A stretch of 64,000 nucleotides of DNA from Crossaster papposus. Lineage: Eukaryota > Echinodermata > Asteroidea > Velatida > Solasteridae. Numbering within the stretch: position 1 is the stretch's first letter; every line of letters starts with the position of its first letter. Where the stretch lies: NCBI GenBank assembly GCA_037893245.1, contig JBAIAA010000537.1, forward strand, positions 496,001-560,000, written 5' to 3'. This document shows positions 57,353 to 64,000 of the stretch, one piece after another. A program made the position numbers and the translations under genes. The notes below the pieces were generated by a model that saw only the letters and a list, made by a program, of their open reading frames with translations, made no database searches and was not told the origin of the DNA.

Positions 57353-58124
57353 TTATTCATTTATTTATTTATTTGTTTATTTATTTATATATTTAATAAT
57401 TTTGTCATTATTTAATTTCATTTTTTTTATCTTTATTATTTTTGTAAACTTTTTTTAGCAATATTTTTTAATATAAAAATTCTTTAAATTGTTTTAGAAG
57501 GGGATGTGTTCTTTATCGAGAATGTTATAGTACATGGGGCGTCTTTTCGATAATTATGAATTCGTTGTAGCATCTCTAATCTATCTTGTTTTCAGAGTAG
57601 CTGTCATGTCTTATGTTCGTCTGTTCTTTTGTTTGCATGTCTGTCTGTTTGTTTTGTTTCTTTGTTTGTCTGTCTGTCTGGGTTTTTTTGTACAAGCTTC
57701 TATTTATCAAAACAGCCACATACTCTTATTATTACATTTATCACTGCTTACTGCTACTTAATGTTTTTTTGCTCTACTCCATAGCTACATGTATACTTGT
57801 CGACCTTTTTATAGAAGTATGGAAATAAATGTGTATCTAAATTGAACTGAATTAATTGAATTAAAAAACTTTACTAGTTAATTGGTAAATTGGTTAGTTA
57901 GTTTGAACTGCATTGTAGCTACCCAAGTTAATGTTAAGACGATCGTTTAATATGCGCCCTACTTGTTAGTAACACAAAATTGGCATTGCCAATTATTTTT
58001 ATTCTGCGCGTTGCCGTCAGCACGTGACATTTTACCGCGTCCATGGCGAAGCAAAACTGTTCTACACAGGCAATGGCGCGTATGTACGCGCGGCCGATCT
58101 AGTTATTTTAATTCTATATCTATG
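57353..58124. other. Right non-coding part of the P element
   Basis: AT-rich, with TTTA repeats (57356-57420) and TGTCTG/TTTG repeats (57640-57690), then the subterminal ACGTGCTGAC inverted copy and the terminal repeat. No gene seen. Confidence 0.7.
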
Positions 58125-58167
58125 GTTAACGCTAGCGCGTCGCTATGCACGGTGGGCGTCAGCTAGT

Positions 58168-58414
58168 CAGGGGCCAATTTCATAGAGCTGCTTAAGCATA
58201 AAAATTGCTTAAGCACAAAATATTCTTGCTTATTAAAACCAGCTTACCAGCCACAACTCCATGTGATGTATATTATTTGTGATTGCTATTTGGCTGTTGT
58301 TAGCTTAGCATAACAATCGTATGGAATTTTGGCTCCTTATCTGATTTATTAAGCAAGAGTTTTTGTGCTTAAGCAAACAAATTTGCTTAAGCAGCTCTAT
58401 GAAATTGGCCCCAG
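58168..58414. mobile_element. MITE CAGGGGCCAATTTCATAGAG (unit C only)
   Basis: About 245 bp with long inverted ends GGGGCCAATTTCATAGAGCT continuing into GCTTAAGCA. It lies at the very edge of the older CAGGGCCCAATTT MITE, whose first bases it replaces or splits. Termini and size suit a hAT-type MITE. No target duplication was resolved because the two termini resemble each other. Confidence 0.85.
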
Positions 58415-58662
58415 CCAATTTCTTGGCTCTGCTTACCGTTAGCGAAAAATTCCTGCTTACTATAGCAGAAAATTCGGTGCTTACGGTAAACGTATTTCAC
58501 ACGTTAGCGAGGAATTTTGGTCTCTGAGCATGCGTAGAACCCGAACTAAGGATTCTGTGCTTACAGGGTAAGCAAATAATTTTTCTGCTATCGCGGTTAG
58601 CGGAAAATGGTGACTGTAAGCGAGGAATTCTGCGGTTAACGGAGCCAAGAAATTGGGCCCTG
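58415..58662. mobile_element. MITE CAGGGCCCAATTT, left end damaged (unit C)
   Basis: Copy of 10306-10559 beginning at CCAATTTCTTGGCTC. The right terminus is intact. Confidence 0.78.
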
Positions 58663-58869
58663 GTCTCAAAGTATGGGTTATAATAACAACACATATTGAA
58701 GAGACAGGGTACCATGCATAAGCTAAAACATGGCCCCTAACATATGAAGCACGATATGTGGCAGAGAACCCCCCCCCCCCCCCCCCACTCTTTTGTGTTG
58801 ACCATTGTGTTTCCGGAATCTCAGGAATTCCTTTTAGGTTTCAAGGGGTGGTGGGTTAGGTGGTGGGTT

Positions 58870-59274
58870 AGCTCACCCGGGGCGCCCCGGGTAAGCCCGG
58901 CGCCGTTCTTTTAGCTCTGACGTGTACTCGTGGCTAGGCACGGGTCAGCCACTAGAAACCCTGCTCCCGTAGCAGGGTCTCTGGTGGAATAACGTCACAC
59001 GCATGCGTAGTCGAGTCGACGACGTCTAGGGCGGCGTAAAGATGGCGGAAAGGTAAATATTTTGTTGCAAAATATTCCGATTTTTCATTTATTTTGTAGG
59101 TTTTTTTTAGTTGTAGAATTGTATTTGAAAAGCATGCAACTAAAAAATACAACCATGCAGAACATTTAGTGGAAAACACGAGTGCGTTCGATTAGCTTCC
59201 CATCGTGCCATCCCCCGAGTGTTAACCCTAACTCCCCCGGGTATTAAGCTAATCGAACGCACCCAATAGTGTTG
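58870..59274. mobile_element. Inverted-repeat element GGGTGCGTTCG, left terminus lost (unit C)
   Basis: The text goes from GGTGGTGGGTTA directly to GCTCACCCGGGG, so the left terminal repeat is gone, apparently through a slip in GGTGGGTTAGGT. The rest matches A and B. Confidence 0.68.
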
Positions 59275-59426
59275 AGTGCGTTTAATAAATACCTAGGAGA
59301 GTTGAAGGCTTCTGATTGGCCGAGACTCGATCACGTGCAGGTCCTTATATGTAGTAATATCATGGGTTCTCCAAGGGCCGTTTTCTAAACCCCGTTTTTT
59401 GGCTGCATTTTGGCCACATTACAGAC

Positions 59427-60180
59427 GTTTTTCTAGTTCCGGATCGCACAAAATATTCAGGCTGTTTTCGGCAAGTCTAATCTTCGAAATTTAAATGAAA
59501 TAGGTTTAGTAGTTTACCTTGAGTGATGGAGAAACTACAGTTTTTGTTTCGATATTTATGCTCTACTTTATTTGAAAATACGACGTCAAATATACCGACA
59601 TCCCTTTTTCTAGGTGCGGATCAGTTTAACCAATTCCGGATCGAGTAAAAAACTGCTTCGTACATGAAAAATTATCACGCTAGAACCAACCCGAATCAAG
59701 CCTATATTTCTGATAAAGTATTCATTAATTTATATAAATACAGTTTAAAATAAATTTCAAATACTTTCACTTTCATTAAAGTTTAAAAAGAGGACTTGCA
59801 AGGAAATGCTTCGAAATGTTTTGTTCGTGTACGTATTCGTGTGTGTTGCGCAGCAACGAGCCGATAAACTTTGTCCCACCATGGAGAAATTTCTCCATGG
59901 TCCAACAGAACACGTCATATGAAATCGCTTGCGCGCGTGTAGTTGATGCATGTATTTTACGGGCGATCCGGAACTAGGAAAAAATGAACGTTCAGTCTTT
60001 GGCAGATTTGTTTAATACTGGAGACTTTTAGACTTATTTTTACTTATGTATCAAGAAGCTTGTATGTTTCTTTTCAAAATGCACTTCATCTAAACAAATA
60101 GTATTGGAGACCAAGCCATAACAAGTTAGGTTTTTATTTGAAGCGATCCGGAACTAGGAAAAAATCGGAACTAGGAAAAC
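59427..60180. mobile_element. Inverted-repeat element GTTTTCCTAGTTCCGGATC (unit C)
   Basis: Orthologous copy; the left end has one change (GTTTTTCTAGTTCCGGATCG). Confidence 0.7.
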
Positions 60181-60321
60181 AACTGTACCACTGCTAAACT
60201 ACATGAACAAAGCCAAAATACGAAAACGAAGCTGCGTTTGTAAAACGGCCTAGAAGAATCCGCGAAGTCGCAAAATTCGGAGTATTTTCACCATTTTTCT
60301 CGTTAAAAAAATATTTATTGA

Positions 60322-60655
60322 AGGTAATAACAGTGCGAGAACCCGGTTATTGCTGCGTGGTAATGACCGGGTTGGGGGATGACCGCTGGTAATGGATCGA
60401 GCCGAAGGCAGCAATAACGGGGTTATCGCACTGTTATTACCTATATAAAGTATAGGGATAAGAGGGGGTACCCCTTTGCCACATATCGTACTGGGTATAG
60501 CCCCTAAACATGAAAACAAAACGCTGGAAATATCGCCGAAAGGAAAGTCACGAAATTTGGAGCATTTTCAAAAAAAATCTTGGCTCAATCCATTACCAGC
60601 GGTCATCCCCCAACCCGGTCATTACCACGCAGTGATAACCGGGTCTTCGCACTGT
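60322..60655. repeat. Palindromic element with inverted loop, plus second copy (unit C)
   Basis: The arms match A and B, but between them the loop reads TTATTGCTGCGTGGTAATGA to GGATCGAGCCGAAGGCAG, the reverse complement of the B loop. The downstream half copy (about 60590-60655) keeps the original orientation. Confidence 0.88.
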
Positions 60656-60956
60656 TATTACCTATATAGTAGCATACTGAAGAGCGCTGCAAGGTTGTTC
60701 TGATGCGTGAACGAGAGTGCGCTATATTGCTGTAAGCGCTCAGCTTATATGCTGGTGGTTAAATAACTACAGGTATGCCAGTGTAAAGATACGTGCACCT
60801 GTCGTTCGAAACCGAAAGGAAATGTTACTTTCCAAGAACAATCAAATTGTTACAATTATTTATAATAAAATGCAAGGTTAAACCCTTTATAGGGACTTTA
60901 ACAAATTGTACAAGAAAAATGTGTACCTATATACCAGCATGTTTAGTTTATGTAAT

Positions 60957-61800
60957 TCACTGTCTGCCTTTTCGACAAATAAGCTTTTTAGTAGATTTTC
61001 TGAAAGCTTCATTTCTCCAGCAATAGATGACCGTGTTGAGCCAAGAATTGCTGTAGCGCAAACTTTCAATGAAAATTATTATTAAGAAGTTTACTTCTCC
61101 CAAGAACATTGTCAGTGTGGGCAGCCATGTGACGCAGACGGTGCCTGTGATAATCATAAATGTTTTGAAAGCTTTTACATTTGATCGTCAGCATTGATCT
61201 CAGCTGCTGCTATACGCCGTGCCTGATGCCTCGCTATCAATATCATTTTCCCATACAGAACAATTATAATAAAAACAACTGATATTAAAAACAAAATATC
61301 AAGTACGTTTTCAATTATTTCCAACTTTTCAAAATGCTGAGCTACTATGCGGAAAGTGAACAGAACAAGACAGAGTAAAGTTGCACATGTCAAGGCAATG
61401 CAAGCTCGTCTTTTGGTGACTAATGTTGGCAGTTTGAGAGGTTGTGATACTGCAATGTAGCGGACCACAGTAACCACAACCAGAATGCACAATTCCAGCC
61501 TTTGAAAAAAATAGCTATACTTTGAAGGACTGGTATATCAACATGCAGCATGAAACCTGCACAAAGAAGACCAAATATGCCTACTCCAACATCGGTAATC
61601 GTTAGGGCTACCACCAGCAGCTTAGTAACGTCATGCATGTCATGTATGCCATGTAACACCAGCAGAGAAAACGAGTTGCAGATGATGCAAAACAAGCAGT
61701 TTAAACTAAGAACACAGATACGTATGTAGAAACAATTTTTGTCTTCGTAGATTTCGTTTGCAAGTGATGAATGTCCACACAGTCCTGATACGTTTTCCAT
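60957..61800 (-). pseudogene. GPCR pseudogene, unit C copy
   Basis: Close relative of the unit B receptor. From MENVSGLCGH it is intact through TM2 (TITDVGVG). Two lesions follow. A one-base loss in an A-run near 61503-61509 shifts the frame before TM3 (IAIFF then GWNCAF). A 22-bp deletion near 61185, between two GATCG/ATCG repeats, removes the end of the third intracellular loop and shifts the frame again. TM6 and TM7 follow in another frame (VTWLPTLTMF, NTVIYCWRN). The two losses total 23 bases, so the frame is not restored. Other residues remain conserved, so inactivation looks recent. Sequencing error in the A-run cannot be excluded, but the 22-bp loss alone disables it. Confidence 0.88.
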
Positions 61801-62652
61801 TTTAAGAGGCTGTGATATTCCGTGTGCGGTAGATTCAAGCTCGCTTGACAGGCACTTGATCAATCTTCGCAGGAACAGAAAACTAATTCAGCGGTGTAAT
61901 GTGTAAATACTGTTCCTCAGTAACCAGTAGTGGAGCTTCGTTTTCAATGTAGACTTCCATGCTTTTGTACACGAGACAGTGTCCTGGCGACGGGCAGGGC
62001 ATTCTTTTCAGAACCACACATTTCACAATAGAAAATTATCCACGTGGTGCTTGCAAAGAACTTATCTTATTTCTTTTCACCATGTAAACCTTCAAATCTC
62101 ACACGAGACATCAAATCTAGACACCGTTCACTGTACATCACTGTTTACATTGCTTCAGTATAAGCAGAACGCCATGGATTCACCACCACCAGGGCAACCA
62201 CACTCCCAGACAGTGGCGGACTTCAGAGGAACTCAGAAAGGCTCCTAGCAGAACTGAAACGCAGGGTTAGTGAGGATCATCAGTTGCAATACCACTGCAA
62301 ATCAATACCACTGCATTGAGTTTCTCAATTTTAGTTGAACTATAGTGCTGTATTGGATACATACCAACAGGCACATCAAGCAGGTACATCATGGTGCGGT
62401 GTATCTGTCAATTCCGGACGATCTCACTCCAGATGCATACGATACTTCTAATTTAGCATCCAGTAAAAGTCAGTCCATTTGAATTGTCATTAAGCGTGGT
62501 TTCCAGAGTTGTGTTGCAAGGATTGTTTTTGCCAGCGTCTCGTACAGTATACATCAGACGTGATTGTGTGTACACGTGTAGGTTTAGACAAGTGTCTATG
62601 GCGTGGTAGACGGTGTACGTATACTATCCAATCAAAACCAGTGCTAACCGCA
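61801..62652. other. Flank upstream of the GPCR pseudogene (unit C)
   Basis: Matches 34503-35340 of B closely, with no gene. The unit breaks off near 62650 at a transposon insertion. Confidence 0.5.
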
Positions 62653-62654
62653 TA

Positions 62655-64000
62655 CCACTCTAAAAACTGAAGTGTTAAAACCTAGCACTATCCAAGTGCT
62701 ACATAAATTCAGCACTTTAAGTTTTAAGATAGTGCTATAATAACACTTGGAGGCGTTCATTTCCAACACCATAATTGGTGCTATTCTAGCACTTCAAAGT
62801 GCTTTAATACACAAACATCTAAAACATCTAAAACATCTAAAACATAGGATATTTGTTTGGTTTTACCTCGATAAACGTATTGTTTTGTCTAAACTTTTGA
62901 CATGGTTGTTGCTTCGAGGGATCAAGTAAAAAATAAAGGCTAATTTGAAGAGACATCCTTTTGAATTTGTCATTTCTCTGTTCAATAAAGTAAGTCTGCA
63001 CAAGGACCTAACTATCTTAAATTTGTCCAAAAATTGGTCCTTGTGTCAACTAACTTCATGAAAAATCACTGCCCCCAACCACCCCGCCCTGCCCCCACTG
63101 CCCCGCCCATTTAAAAGTAACGCCTAGGAAGGACTTATATTAGCACTTCATTGGTGCTGTATCGATTAGGAAATTTACCTACAGCAACTGACCAATCAGA
63201 AGGGAGGAAATGTGTGTTCACAATAGTCGATGTTAAATTGTGGTATTTAGTCCAACAATTCACTTTTTTGACCATGATATGTAATTATTCAAACGATTCC
63301 TCGATTGAATTTTGATTTTTGGGCAAATAGTGAGAAAAAAAATCGCATTACATTTTATTCGTATTCAAATGTTGACATTATTCATAAAAATTTGCTGTGA
63401 CTTTTTCGTGGACAACAAAGCGAACTATAAAACTAACAACGGCAATAGCTAAGTTTGTAGTAAGTGTTCAGTAGGTAATATCTAATAGGAATAGGTTATT
63501 ATTGTATGTATGTGTAATTGCAATGTGCAATAAGTTAATGTAGTATTACGTAATCTGTACACGCAGTGAATATGTACATGTACATAATTAGAGTGTTCAA
63601 CAGTAGATTTTTGTATCTTGCCAATGTGCATTGAATGTTGTACGAATGTTATTTCACAACGTTTCTTTGTAACGTTCAAAGGACGTCAAGAGAACTCCAC
63701 ACATTTACGTTCCCGCAACGTTTTTTTCCAAACGTTCCGGAAACATTACCGTAACGTTGTAAGAACGTTCATGGAACGTTTTTTGGTTAGCTGGGATGCT
63801 GACACTTCATCAAATGCTGTATGGATTGCACCTTGGGGTGCTGGATGTACACCAAGATGGTGCTACAAAGGACTTAAATCAACACTATATTAGTGCTGTA
63901 TTGGTAGCACTTTCACAGCACTTAGATAGTGCTGCAATGCTGACACTTCATCAAGTGCTGAAATGGCACTTGAGGTGCAGTCCCTCAGGAAGCACCTGGA
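62655..64000. mobile_element. Composite DNA element with GTGCT iterons, runs off the window
   Basis: Unit C sequence stops at CCGCATA, where a TA (62653-62654) precedes CCACTCTAAAAACTGAAGTG, a terminus resembling T1. Dense AGTGCT/AGCACT motifs fill 62665-62815 and return at 63880-64000. The centre 63181-63625 is homologous to the core of the 39011-41098 element, and 63650-63790 carries AACGTTC/GAACGTT motifs of a third terminal style. The right end is outside the window. No transposase seen. Confidence 0.65.

Larger units (their letters stand above)
51094..58124 (+). mobile_element. P-superfamily DNA transposon, 7.0 kb (unit C only)
   Basis: Terminal inverted repeats begin CATAGATATATAATTAAAAT and, at the right end inverted, CATAGATATAGAATTAAAAT. 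They continue for about 41 bp with two mismatches (to GGCCGCGCGTAC). A subterminal inverted pair ACGTGCTGACGGCAACGCGC is at about 51171 and 58006. It is flanked by a perfect 8-bp duplication GTTAACGC (51086-51093 and 58125-58132). A and B have one copy (for example 10265-10272), so the empty site is known. An 8-bp duplication and a THAP-domain transposase define P elements. The gene occupies 51352 to about 55437; downstream lie a Ty3/gypsy-like fragment and an L1-like fragment. The transposase is disrupted, so this copy is probably inactive, while its termini look intact. Confidence 0.93.
37260..62650. repeat. Segmental duplication unit C
   Basis: Third copy of the unit, enlarged by its own insertions (39011-41098, 43283-43526, 44663-45521, 51094-58124, 58168-58414). 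It lacks T1. It also lacks about 2.5 kb relative to B just downstream of the GPCR, of which about 0.6 kb is shared unit sequence and the rest LINE-gamma. The right edge is set where element sequence begins at 62655. Confidence 0.88.

Noticed and set aside
57534-57828. Cys/Phe-rich frames near the right end of the P element
   Set aside because: They are translations of a TGTCTG/TTTG simple repeat.

Overview
This is eukaryotic (animal) nuclear DNA. It holds non-LTR retrotransposon reverse transcriptases, MITEs with clear target-site duplications, a P-type transposon carrying a spliced THAP-domain transposase, and one recognisable host gene family: rhodopsin-class GPCRs. The repeat style suggests a marine invertebrate deuterostome, most likely an echinoderm. 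That assignment is inference, and no sequence here proves the species.

The window is a local array of three diverged copies of one segment. Unit A runs from before base 1 to about 15868, unit B from about 15868 to 37260, and unit C from about 37260 to 62650. In each unit the order is: a decayed LINE (here LINE-alpha), a conserved spacer with small MITEs, a 27-bp minisatellite, a string of inverted-repeat elements, a GPCR on the minus strand, and a gene-free flank. The GPCR reads open in A and B and is broken in C. No other convincing host gene was found.

Because the copies align, one copy often shows the empty site for an insertion in another. A TA-flanked transposon (T1) sits in LINE-alpha in A and B, and its uninterrupted site is in C. 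A 3.35-kb transposon with long inverted repeats (T2) splits the minisatellite in B and C but not in A. Unit B also carries two younger LINE insertions, LINE-beta inside T1 and LINE-gamma upstream of the GPCR. Unit C alone carries a hAT-type MITE, an 859-bp insertion, a 2.1-kb E-box-rich block with a nested 696-bp element, and a 7.0-kb P-superfamily element with a perfect 8-bp duplication.

A further composite DNA element begins at 62655 and runs off the window. The most notable items are the P/THAP element with its own nested passengers, T1 with its in-frame empty site, T2 with six perfect DR1 nuclear-receptor-type motifs per copy, the conflicting T1/T2 distribution across units, and a small inversion between the arms of a palindrome in unit C.
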